Below are positions 24,301 to 37,621 of a stretch of 64,000 nucleotides of DNA, piece by piece. The notes below the pieces were generated by a model that worked only from the letters and a program-made list of their open reading frames with translations, made no database searches and was not told the DNA's origin. The DNA lies in NCBI GenBank assembly GCA_026874595.1, contig CM049320.1, forward strand, positions 12,055,964 through 12,119,963, written 5' to 3'. The translations under genes were made by a program, and so were the position numbers. Origin of the DNA: Sipunculus nudus. Its lineage: Eukaryota; Annelida; Sipuncula; Golfingiida; Sipunculidae. How positions within the stretch are numbered: the first letter of the stretch is position 1; each line of letters begins with the position of its first letter.

Positions 24301-27300
24301 GCTATACCTATAACGAAACACATGGTGTTAATCTTTTATTTATTTTCTGGAATCAAGATTTTCAATAAAAATTTCTCATATAACATGAAATCAAAAATAT
24401 ATGAAATATATCAGAAACAGTAAATATACAATATGTAAACATGCATGATTTATAAAAACTACACAAGTAAATAAAACAGTTTTTTTAAGGTCAGTTGGTG
24501 GCATTTTCTTTTGAATTAGGATGAAGGGGATAATATGATATGATATTTTATTATTTATCCCTTGATTTCAGGTTTTCCATGCATGGGGCTAGGATCAACA
24601 TGAAATATGATCAATACTGTTTCAAGTAAGCTTACCTCAAAGTGAAAGCAGTTTTTGTGGCACACACAAATGTGTACCTTCTTGTGTTTATGCTAGGTAT
24701 CTCCGATGAGGTCATAAAATAAATAGATCTTTATAAGACAAATGTGGACACATCAGTCCTTGTTATTGCTAACCTTTTTCTGTGCAAATTATCTAATTGA
24801 TTACAAATGAATTTTTTTAATTTGATTAAATACATCTAGCTCTGTTCTCAATTTTTACAAGGATCTTAAAGAGCATACCAGACTAGCAGTATTTGTCATT
24901 TAGGGCAAATTGTGGTGGACTGCATGAAACCGGTACCATCTTGGCCACCAGGTGTCGCCCGGTGATCACCAGTCCATCCAGTGAGCATATTAAATTCACA
25001 AATTAACCAGGATTCAAATGCAATATAAAATGAAACACAAATAATACTTTAGTCTGATATCCAATTAAATATGATATAACTCATCAGGTGTTCAGTTTCA
25101 GTGACAATTAAAGTATGTTTCATTTAAAGTTTTTTCATTGAATTATAGATTACATTAATTACATATTTTGTATGTATTTGTTTCAATTCCATGAACCCAC
25201 CTATTTCAGAATTGAGCATTTTTTCTTCTTTGTTACCCTTGGGTTCCACGACTTTGAGTATTGGCTGAAAAAGCCGGAGGTCACACAAGCGGCGAGTTTC
25301 ATCGTAAAACTCCTCCTTTTCAGCATCCTGTGTTATACTGACAAATATATATGACTGTGAGTCTGATAGGAGGTAGTACAAAGGGAACTTCTTAGCTTCC
25401 CTCCATAATTCTGTCTTGATGCTTTCCAGTGTGGCATCTCTATTGCACCTTAGTTGAATTAAAATCCCTGTTGGCAGCAGACAGTCGACGTCGACTTGTG
25501 AGGGCATCAAATGATGCCCCCATAACTCTCCCGAGCTTGGTGGCATCTTGCTCTCTGGCTTAGGAACAGGTACACCTACAAATATACGCAAATACATATT
25601 ACATCAACATTAGAAGAACAAGCTCCAAAAATAATTCCAGCTCATGATGCTAGCTCCATCTCAATGTGGAGTTACTCTGGTGGGCTTTTTTGTTGTTCAT
25701 GAGGGTTTCAAATTTGCGATGTCCGTGAAAGGAAAATTATCATGAAAATAAAACCTTTATGAATAAGAGGCCCCATCGTGGAATGCAAGTGGAAAAGAAA
25801 ATACCTGATCTTGTATGTTACCGTTAATCTAAGATAAGTTTTATAAATAAACAGATCTTTAAAACCAACTGCCAACAATGAAAAATAATTTCTTCTCGTT
25901 CTATATGCACTGGTTGTTCTTTTCCAAATTTTATGTTTTTGTGCATATATTACTTTGAATAATTTATTCATAAAACAAGGGACCTATGGGTCACTGTGCT
26001 CAGCTGACGTTAACCTTGAAGGTAAAAATCTAAAATAATATCAAATGGAGATAAAGTGTAAGAGGATGAGGTAATAAAGGCCATGGTTGGTTTATATGAT
26101 TGGTTTGTATTGATGAGCAAGAAATTGTTGCAAATAATATTTTGTGACCTGACCATGTGTTTCCTATGTTGAAACTGAAGCATGTGAGCAGTTTGTGAAC
26201 AAATGATCTGTACAATTACCATGATCATTAGTTGGCTTTTCGATTGACTGTTGACATTTCAGTAGTTTAAACATTTGTTCAATCGAATCTTTTTTTTGTA
26301 TAATATATATTATTAAATATGTTTTTTTTTTATGAAATGTATACAGTTGAAATATAACTAATTAACAACATAAAACATGGCAAACAAAGCCTGATCTCAA
26401 ATTCTGCTGATGCAGGAAAATAATGAACAAATGTTTGTAATAAATCCTCATTTTTTTATCACATCAATTTTTTATTAGTTTATATTTCTATACATTTTCA
26501 ATATAACATATATATCTGAATATAAAAGTTGATTCATAATTCTCAATTGCATCATCATAAATCTCAATCTTGTCAGATAACACCACATCATGCATACAAA
26601 TGTTTATTTATTTTTTACCACAAAAATATATCTTTTAAATCTGCAAAACAATAAATATCTAAAAAAAATACTTGATTTAGATTTCACAATTTTTAATTGT
26701 GTCTTTATTTATCCATAATGTGCTTCATATTTTATCATAATTTAAGCATACTGATGGGTTCCATTATGATTGGTAAAATGATTTAAAAGAAAAATGATTT
26801 CTTTAAAAATGCTACATTACACAACATTGCATCTTCTGGATTACACCTTGAATTACTTTTTCAAGGAAAGTTTTTGCATATCAGAGTGGAAACAGCATTA
26901 CAATTAAGGAGATGAAACAATAACAATACTGCATAACACTTGGTGGGTTGGGTTTACGGGGGGGGGGGGGGGGGGGGGGGGGGGTGATATTGGGGTGGTG
27001 ATATGAGAATAACTGTACACCTGTCACAGCAGGGGATCTCCCCCAGTGACTGTAACAAATCAGAAACCCTGGCATAGCTGACTTCCAGTGACCTGGAGTG
27101 GGACCCTGCATCTGTAACCTCTAATCAAAGCAAATGACTACAATAGAGCCTCAAGAAAAAAATCAATAACTAGCTTAATTTTCAAGCTTTTATTTTCAAA
27201 TTTCAGATTTAAACAAATTAAATATTTATGTTTACATGCTGTGAAAATTAAATCAATGGTACTTACAGGAAAAAAACGTGCCATGGTCAAAGTTGGGCAA

Positions 27301-30300
27301 AATTTAAGGTACTGATTTTATTTTTATGCTAATTACTTAGTAAATTTACAAAATTCAGATCTAATTTTGGGTAAGCAATTGAATCTTAATTAAACATAGT
27401 TATATACTTGGGAAAATAGACTCTAGTTTCAAAATTTTTCATGTTAAGTGAGTAAATATTTTTCCTGATTTTTTACAAAGTCCATTATGTTTGGGCCCAT
27501 AACTTAAAGAATTTATACTTAACAGACTTAATTTCTGGCATGTACATAGGAACTATATAGAAGAATATTTATGGTAAATATGAGGAAAAACAGATGAGTG
27601 GTTTTGATATTAGGCAGTCCTGAAGTGTGAAAATAGGATTTTAATAAAAAATTGAGGTTTTTCCTTAATTTCTCAAAGGAACGAAGTCACAAAGACCCAG
27701 TTTTCGGCTTGGTAGGAGATCTTGGGGACATCTAACATTATGCTGAATTTTGGATTCCTAGGTCTTACGGTTTCAAAACGTGCCACATCTACGGACGGAC
27801 GGACGGACGGACGGACGGACGGACAGACGGACGGACGACGGACAATGGACCACGACTATAGCTCAGATGACTTATAGTCAGCTGAGCTAATGATAGATAC
27901 ACTCTGTGAAGACTTTTGTATGGTGAGATCATGAAAGTTGAACCCATGTGAAACAGTGAAAAGGTGAAAATCACATAATGTAAACATTGCCAATACGAAG
28001 CTTACCACAGTATTTTAAGTACAATAGTTCATCATACCAAGGGCACCCTTTACTTTTGGCCATTATTATGAAAGGCTGTTATTTATGTCCAGTATGTTTC
28101 AAATGCAGAAAACTCCAGATACAGAGAATGAAACATTTTACTCAGACTTACTAAATGTATACACTTGACAAATTCTGTATGTTTCCTCATAAAGTAACAC
28201 CACAGGATAGTGTCTTTAAGCTGAGGATGTATTTCATCATATTTATGGTAGCAAATACTGTTATCCTCCAATCAACATCTGTCAAAGAGAGTCCTTGACC
28301 CTGTCAATTAGGTTAATATGTTGTGACAAAATACTTGTTTTATCAGATATTAAATTATTTCTTTAACTTAAATTCTTTAACTATATGGTGCTGAGTTCCC
28401 TGTAGTATAAATTTATACCAGAGTATTCAGTATGTACTGACAGGTAATTTATCAAAATAGATTGACTGCGTAAATAAATAGGATGAACACCCCTTGGTAG
28501 GACAGACTATATATAGTGAGCACTGAAATGATACACTAGTGCACCAATACATTGTAATACACAGTCATACACAGTATCTGTATGGTCAGATGCCCTCATG
28601 TAGATGTGTGACACTGACAGTGTTTATAATCTATGGAAAGCCACATTCATCATTCTATATAATATTCAAACTCTGTCATGTGAGGCTTGATGTGGGTAAA
28701 GCATTTAATTGCTTAATTGTTGAACTAATGAAATGTCCTTGGAAATTAAATTTGAAATATTTATTTTCAAGTTTATCAATTTACATCACCAGTCTACATA
28801 AGGTTTTCCTTCAGTTATACTAAATTTTCTGGTTATATCTGCTGACATACCACACTTTAACACTTTTACCACACCAGTTGAGTAAACAAAAGGTTTGTAA
28901 TGATTACTTTGTATGAACCAGAAATATAGAGGAAATTTACTTATCCATAATTATTTATGTCTCACTATGCACAGTGTCACTTTTTCTTTCTTTTCTCCAA
29001 AGTTAGATCCCAGGTTGTGCTTTTCCTCTAAGAACTAGGACCTGGTGGTTACTTGTTATTGTAAGTTATTTTTATATAAGAAAAAGGCAGCCAGAGTAAA
29101 ATGTAAGTAACACAGGCCCAGTCGGGCACACAGCCATCACCTACCTGCTAGCATCACTGACATACACACGTACACTTTATCATATATCTGCTTGCAGGAA
29201 AAACGCAAGAATATAATTAAGTGTATCATTTACAATAAAGTAAATCACTTGGTAAGGCAATATTTTTTATTTTGTTTTATTAACCAATCCCTAAAACCAC
29301 AAATTTCCTTAAATCGAAAATCTTTTAAAGGTTTTTTTCACAGGCCTGGTTATATATATATTTTTATCTGTGTGCAGTAAATATGAGCAGGGTACAGTTC
29401 TAAAGACTTGAAGCAATGAAAATTTTTTCCTGATGTAGTTTTATCAACTGCTTGCTTGGGACTAAAGCAGAGTTTTATGACTCATGGGTCTCCAGTTACA
29501 AAGCTGCCACTGAAACATGGTCATATAACAAGTTTAATGCATGACAGTTAACTAAATGACATATAACTGTTCTACAGTTTAAAACTTTTTTCCAGTCCTA
29601 CAACCCTCAGTTCTTCGTCAAAATGTTTGTAAACCACAAAATTACAAAATTGTGGCCATAATAAATTTTATGTGCAAGTTAATTAGTTGATACCAGCAGC
29701 AGGCTTTATCACCAATTACCCCACTGCTCTTTGTCAATTTACTGTAATGTTTCCTCACCACTACTTCCCTAACACTAGGACTATTACATAATAGCTACAC
29801 TTTTGCCACACACTGAACATTAGGTCAATCTCAATTTCAAGGAACTCAGTATTTATGGAAACAGGAAATTTACACGTGACTAGGCCTGTGGATTGTGAGG
29901 GCCCTTAAAATGGATTCAATTATTGATTCTTTCCTTTGGATTCAATTCTCAATTAAATTCTTAATTTAGTAGTAAATTTCATTAAATAGAATAAAAAAAT
30001 TTCGCTCTCCCTCTGTTTGTCACATGGTTCTAGAAGGTGTCCATTCTACATCTGCCTGCCACCCATGTTTGACTAGTACCCATTCACTCCTGGGTGAAGA
30101 GAGTGCACCCTTCTGGTTAAGACTTTGGCTCTGAGTTTTAGTCAGTTGGCAGCAGACTGGGACTCGAACCCATTACCATTACACCAAACTCTCCAACTAA
30201 CAGGAAAACAGATTAAACAAGGCACCCATAGGTCAAGGCTCTCACCCCAGGTCACCACCCTCTGTATTCACTTTTCAAATTTAAGTGACAAATATACTTA

Positions 30301-33300
30301 CTAACAAATGACAAATCTGCATTAAAATGAAAGGGTCAGAATGTTTAGTATTTGACTTTAATATTTTTACTTTCTATTGTATAACCTACTCAGAGTAACT
30401 ATTCATACTTCACAGACATATGAAAGTTGTATGTTTCCTTCTTCCTATTTGAAGCAAATATGCATAATATAATAAAATACCCCTGTCTTATTTTATTGCT
30501 GTGTTAATAGAGTGGGACAAAATAAAAGCTGCTGTAAATTATCTGTGCTAATGATAGTAAACAAATGTCTTGCTATAAATTTTGGCAGGTTTTGTGAAAC
30601 GAGTTGAGAAAAGTACACTCAGGCTAAAAAGCATTATCAATAAAACCACAAGTTGTTTATCTGACATGAAATCAAGACCAATAAGTTAATCATTGATCTA
30701 ACAGAACAAAAATAAAAACATATCTCAGATAAGGTGGAAAATGTGCTAGTGATATTACATGTCTGGTTTACACAATGAATCAACCATAATTATAATCTTA
30801 CATATTCTTTAAAGCACACAATGGCAGGAAAGGTATGTCAACAGTACAAGGAAGCCTCCATATCTAAAACAGGGATATATATCACAAGGCTGATTGAATT
30901 CAAAACTACTAATAATTTGGAAAACATATATAATTTTCTGGAGAAAAAATACACAGTGTGATTTTTTTATTTGATGATTATAACATTTCATATCCTTGAG
31001 TGCTATACTTCTTAATTTGAAACTCTCCTCAAATGATTATAACATTCTGTAAATTAGAGTAAATATAAAATAAAAAGTAAATATATATGTCAAGGCCCAG
31101 ATCCTGAACTGGACCAATCGCTAATTGGTCAAGGCCAAATCCCAATCTGGTCTGGCCAAAACCCTGATCATTAACTTTTAGGAGTGAGAATGAGTTCTTG
31201 TCTGAACTTATCAAGGTTAGGTCAGCCCAGACCTAGATTCAGAGCATGCCTATATCCCTGACAGGATGTCTGAAGTTATAACTTAATAAATAATGACAAA
31301 TCTTAATTTAGTTTGTTGTCAGTGTAAATTATTCTACCTTAATAACTTACTAATATTTAAGTTTGAATTAACTGACTGATTATATTTACTGAATTATTTT
31401 TTAAAGTCCTCAATTTTTTTCAGGTTTAAATATTATTTCCAGTATTTTTATCATATTGTTTATTACAATACCAGTTGGGTTAAGATTGGTCAAACCAGTC
31501 CCTATAATGAGGGCTTAGTCAATACCAGTCCTTAGTCTGGGGGCTGAGACTACATCAGTCCCTTCTCTGAGGGCTGAGACAATACCAGTCCTTACTATGG
31601 GGTTTTATACAATACCAGCCCCTACTCTGAGCATTAAGTAAAGATTACACCAGGTTAAGATTACATTATATAGATACTGTTAAGAAAAGGAGGACAAACT
31701 ATTAATTCACAAGAGCACACACATCTGGATCAATACTGGCCAAGATGAAAAATATGTTGCCATGGTATTCTGAATTCATACACCCACCTGTCCGCCTTTG
31801 TTTTCCCTTACCCATGACCCTGACCTTGGACGCCACTGTTGTCATGAGAACGCACGCATCAGAAACATTTCAAATTTCAAACAACATGAGTGTCCTTTAT
31901 CAAGTCCACAAGGCATGGCTAACTATCTAACTACTGTCCCACCCTGCCTACTCTACGTGATATCTACAGTTCTTATATTAATACACAGGTTAGTGTTCAG
32001 TTCACTTCCTAGTGACTGGAGTTCGTGGTGCCGTTACTGAGGTGTGCCAGTGTATGGCCAGTCCAGTTTGGAGTTGATTTTAACACCACAGGAAGTCTTA
32101 ATATAATATGTTAAAGGATATGATCAAGTGACTGATGTACACAGGGAAATGTTCTTTTATTTACCTCTGTCAGATATAAGTCCCTTGGGATACAGGATGT
32201 GATAGCCAGGCAAATGAAAGATTTGTTTATAATACAGAAGCCTAGATATATCCCAGAGACAAAACCACAACCATGATACTTTGAAAGTGAGAGAGAGAGA
32301 AATTGTGTGTAGGCCTCATTAAAAAGTAGGACAAAGTAGGAAAACAAGAGGAAAAAAGTTAGACAACAGAAGGGAAAAGTTAAGACTTGTTTAGGACAAA
32401 GTAGGAAAATGAGGGGAAAAAGTTAGACAACAGAATGGAAAAGTTAAGACTTGTTTAGGACAAAGTAGGAAAATGAGGGAAAAAGTTAGACAACAGAAGG
32501 GAAAAGTTAAGACTTGTTTAGGACAAAGTAGGAAAATGAGGGAAAAATGTTAGACAAAAGCAGGAAAATAGAGAGAAAACTAGACTAAACAGTAGGATAA
32601 TAGAGGGAAAACATTAAACTTAACATGACAAAGTAGGAAAATAGAGGGAAAAAAACAGATGTTAGACAAAGTTGGTAAATAGTGGAAAAAGCTAGACAAA
32701 AGTAGGACAAAGTCAATAATTGAGGAAAAGCTCAGACAAAATAGGACTGAAAACAAGCAATGGGACAATGAATGATTAAAACTGAAAAAAAATCAGTTGA
32801 TGGAAATGATCTGATGATTGATCTTGCAGTTCCACAATTGATTACAGAGTTTAGCACATAAGTTATGCTTAGGGTAAGGTAGGTTTCATAAAATTTATGC
32901 GAGAAAAAACTTTAGAAATTCTGTGTTTACTCATTAATTCATATATATCATAATCAGCTGAGATGATTTACAAGTCTCTAATTAGTCAGGAATTTCATAC
33001 TCCTAGATTTTCCATGAAACTGCACTGGGAATCACCGTGATAATGGCCGAGTTCCTGACGTTATCTGATACTGACTTAACAAAATTAATGAAGCTAGCCC
33101 ATAAAAACATGAGACGATATATTGTAACATTTTCGTTCAAATTAATAAATTTCTCATTTAGAACACATCAAAATTTTTGCTGGTGAACAGCCCTGCAATG
33201 GAATCAATGGGTATCGTACCTATATCATGTCACGCGTGGTTGCCATGATAACTAGATTGACCTACCATGACCTCAAAAAGGCTGCCATCTCTTGGCAGAT

Positions 33301-36300
33301 AGATTAACTATGGGAACCTTCATACTTGTACTGTATTTTTATTGAAATTCCTAGCAAGACTTTTTTTTTCTAAAATAGTTTATTGTAAATAATACAAGCA
33401 TACCCCCACAGTCATTCACAACCGTTTGAATTTGCTTGTGACAAAATGAACAAAATGTTGGAGTAAGAAATGCAAAAAATTAGAAACCCTGGGAAGTCTC
33501 TCCTTGAGAAAAAACTTGACACAGAGCGACTGACTGAGTGATAGAGGGGGGGGGGGGAGAGGGGGAGGGGGGGGAGAGGGGGGGGGGGGAAGGCAGAGAC
33601 TGTGTGTATACACATTTAAATGATACTTTATTTATTAAGGCACATTATAAAACAAAACTTTGTCAAGCATCATAATATTTCATGAACTTGAAAGTAACAC
33701 AAAATCAAATATTTTAAAATGATTTTACTTTTAAAAGATTTACAGAGAGATAATAATATAACAGTAAAACAGTGTACTTTTTTTCTAAAAATTATGCTTT
33801 ATTAGCAAGCTTTCTAGCATGGTAGTCTTTAGCATGGTACCATGAATAACACCACAAAAAATAAAATTCAAGTATTATACTGTTGTTGTTAACCAAAGAA
33901 CTACTCTGGTGAGGCTAAATGAGGATATAAATTCTGAATGAAACGAATAACAAATCAACGACACTGTGTACTTGTTCACCCGTAGATAAACAGTCTGTGG
34001 TCACCGAGGCATGAACACAAAAACACGTCCTTGAGGTACCCACAATTCTCTATTGATGAAATGTATATTAACAATAAGGCTGCATTCCCTGATTTTTTTT
34101 AAGGTTCTATCGTAAGGGTCCTTTGATTCACACACATGGCAGGTATGTAATGTCAAAAGCATAAACAGTTTCCTTTCTTTCTGTGACACTTACGTGACAG
34201 AAATTATCATACCCTACTGGGACTACATTAACATTAATGAAGATGTCAGTATAACCTTGAAAGTTTTTGTAACCAAAATAGCAAGTCTATGACAATTTAG
34301 ATACGGTATCAAATGTCAGGACTGTTTACCTCACACGTACATGCTTTTGTATGAACATGGCACTGAAACGCTGGTGACAGATTTTAAAACCACTTTTACA
34401 TGTTCATATGTATGTGTCCATATATCAGTAAAATTGCTTCAAATGTGTGTGTCAATATACTGTGGATGGCCACATGTTTATAACAGTTTCCATTTTATAG
34501 CAAATAGCACTGCAAATGGTGCATAATATGCCCAATGTGTATCTTGTGACCTCTGACCTCATTTGATATGCCCAAATATTGCTAAAATGTAAATCAGATT
34601 AATATTTATGAGTGCCATCAAAATCTATAAGATTTGGAAAGTCCCTATGGTGCCACCAAAGTCTGGTGACCTCTGACCTCATTAAATATGCGTGAATTTT
34701 GCTGGAAATAAATCTTAGGTGAGATAACATACTGAATAATATTTCTGTTGAGTTTTGTCAAAATCCATCTTATTCCTAGTAATTTATTGCAGCAACTTCA
34801 CAAAGAAGCCTAGTGATCTCTGACCTAATTAAATATGCATGGATTTTGCCCATAATTGAACTTGGGCGAGATAATCTATTTGTACTTAGTTATGCTGAGT
34901 TTCATGAAAATCCACTAATGTCCCGGTAAGTTATCGAGGTGACACTTAAAGTTAATGGACAGACAGACCTTGGGTATTCCATAATATGTCCCTTCATAGA
35001 TGAATGTATTTAACGAGGTGATCACTATAGGGCACAGTTCTCTTAGCGGGGCCCTAATAATTTAAACCTTTGAGTATAATTTCAGCGGCCCATCTACATT
35101 GATGAAATTCAATTATATTGTATAGCCTCAGTTCATTGTGTCTTGAGAATATTACCCATGTCTGTAGCATCGAAGGCAAAAGATTGACATTGTAAAAGAT
35201 AACAGATCTTTCATATTACTAATAAATGAATTATTTGTTTAATAAATAATGACAGATTGTTCAAATATTATTATTATTTGCCAATAATGAATAATTATTA
35301 GTTCAATGTTCTATTTGGTTCTCTGGCATTTCTGCAAATTGTTTGATTCTTTGAACATACCAAATAATTCATATACTAATGGAGTTTGTAAATGTATGTG
35401 GATTGTGTAATGAAAACCTCGGGAAGCACCGCAAAACTTAAAATTACGAAAATTTAACCACACTAATATGACGCCACTGATAGTATGCATGGATTGGCAG
35501 AAGTTTGTACTGGAACATTGAGCCTGTGAATCTAGTAACAATTCCCTGAAAAGATGCTGGACTGATCTAATTTTATCAGGAATCTCTCACTTCATGCATA
35601 CCCGATATGTATACATATGTATATAATCACCAAAGGGGGAATTTTCACACATAATACACACAAACACATACTGGTATATGCTATTAAATTAGTCTATTAG
35701 TGACAGACAAATTTCACACAATCACAGACTCATATGACTGATGTTTTTGCTGATTTCAATATTCTTACAGATTTAATGAAGTAAAGATTTATCATTTTTC
35801 TGCAGGCATAAGCTATATGTACATTGTCTTGTTTAAAGTTTCCTCAAACTATCCAAAAATTTAGTACATTTTTCTGCATCATCAGCTATGGTACAGTACT
35901 GATTGATAAAAGACATTTTTGATATAAAGGTGCATCTACATATATATAAATAATATATATCGGCACCTTTGCCAACTGTACAAAACAGTGATAAACATTG
36001 TAGTACTAAAGTCCTTTGATGGTGTGATTAACGACTCTAGAAAATAAAACTTTTATGGTAATGATATCCTTCACACTGTCCATAAACAAGGCCATCCAAG
36101 CTAAACATACAGTACAGACCATGGCAGCCAGGACCTAGAAAGGTATAAGACACTCAATTACATGTGCACGGATCAAACTAGATAACTTGCATTTGCATTT
36201 GCAAAATACATGAAGACTCTTAGAAGAAAATTCTTCACTTACAGACTAATCAATATGTATAAGTTAAAGGATCCCAGAGAAGTTGTTTCTAAAATTAGAT

Positions 36301-37540
36301 TGGAAAAAGTCTGGGTGTTAGTTTGATATCACTGACAATGTCAGACTCATCCGACTTTACACTTTGTCTTCCTGGTCTGCTGGGCCTGTTAATTCTTGTG
36401 AGGTTTCGTGGCCCCCTGGTGAGCATTAATCAAAACATGTCATATAAGTTACCATAAGTTTTATTGCCTCAGGTAGGAGGTGTGTTTGTGCGTGTGTTTA
36501 CAACATTACTCATGCAATCATGAATAGAATCTCATGAAATTTTCAGGGCATTTCTGGAAGAATATTCACAAATGTACAGTCACTTATGCATAATTGAACA
36601 TGGGAATATGGGCTGAACAAGTAAATGCAAAAATGGGTTGTGGAGCATCCCATAATAGAGACCCCCCTCACATCATCGTCATGGCAGAGGCTTGCATTCC
36701 TTAGAATGCACATTTCCAGTTCTAGACTTTGGCCATGACCAGTACCCAATAATTCTTGGTGATGAGGGTGCACCTGTGTGGTTACAACCTTGGCCAGGGG
36801 TATTTAGCACGGAGAATGGTCAAGAAGGATTTGTACAAATTATGTTGCTGTTACATGTCCCTAGCCCTAAAGCCAGTTTCTTTCTGGGCTGCACCTGCTG
36901 ATGTATATTTGCAAACGGCATTCACAAAGGAGTTTCTTAATGTCTCAACTGTTTGTGAAGGTTCTTGTTTTCCTAGCAATAATCATGGGGCTTTGCTCTA
37001 GTGTGGCTAGAAATTCTTCTCACTGTATTTTCCTTGATAGGACACTGTGAGAAATGTGAGATAACTTTGTGAGGGGTTGGCCACTCATGAAACTAATTTG
37101 TGACTGATTGGTGACAAATATGAGAATCAGTCGTCAGTGCAATAAAATCTGTAATTTTGTCACATCAATGTTGTGCATCCCCAATGAGTAGCCAACAGTC
37201 CTAGCCCAGTGAGACAGTGGCTTTACCATTACATTACCATGAAACATGAAACAATGATCATAGAGTGACATGCTTATCAGACTGTTATAAACATATTTAT
37301 TTTACACTGATTATACAAATAGTTATTGTAACTAATCTCAGCACTCTAGATGGCTCAGGTGATAGCGTTTGGTAGTGTCCCAAGGTGGAGAAAATCAGCG
37401 GCCTTTGATGAGCCAGTACAACCCACTCTCAGAGTCTCACCAGGGATTGAACCCCGTTCCTGCGGAGAGAGATGAGCATTTTATCCCTTAACTGTCCAGG
37501 AGCATAATTAATATATAATGGACTTCCATCCTTGATAGTA

Positions 37541-37621
<81 letters not shown>

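Larger units (their letters stand above)
25973..27892 (+). mobile_element. dispersed bivalve-type element, copy A (ends recognised; interior uncertain)
   Basis: Starts ACAAGGGACCTATGGGTCAC...CTCAGCTGAC. Its last ~600 bases (27.24-27.89 kb) contain TCAAAGTTGGGCAAAATTT, TTTGATATTAGGCAG, CAGTTTTCGGCTTGGTAGGA, an ACGG tract and GGACAATGGACCACGACTAT. It ends in the hairpin AGCTCAGATGAC...GTCAGCTGAGCT. The same end recurs at 50.3 kb and the same start at 45.3 kb. Whether start and end belong to one 1.9-kb insertion is an inference. No protein is encoded. Confidence 0.55.

Noticed and set aside
30150-30200. tRNA gene on the minus strand
   Set aside because: A- and B-box-like motifs are present but too close together, with no cloverleaf arms. 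Kept only as a tRNA-like repeat fragment.
33412-33615. Two proline/serine-rich minus-strand ORFs
   Set aside because: They are translations of a G-rich polypurine tract and not coding sequence.
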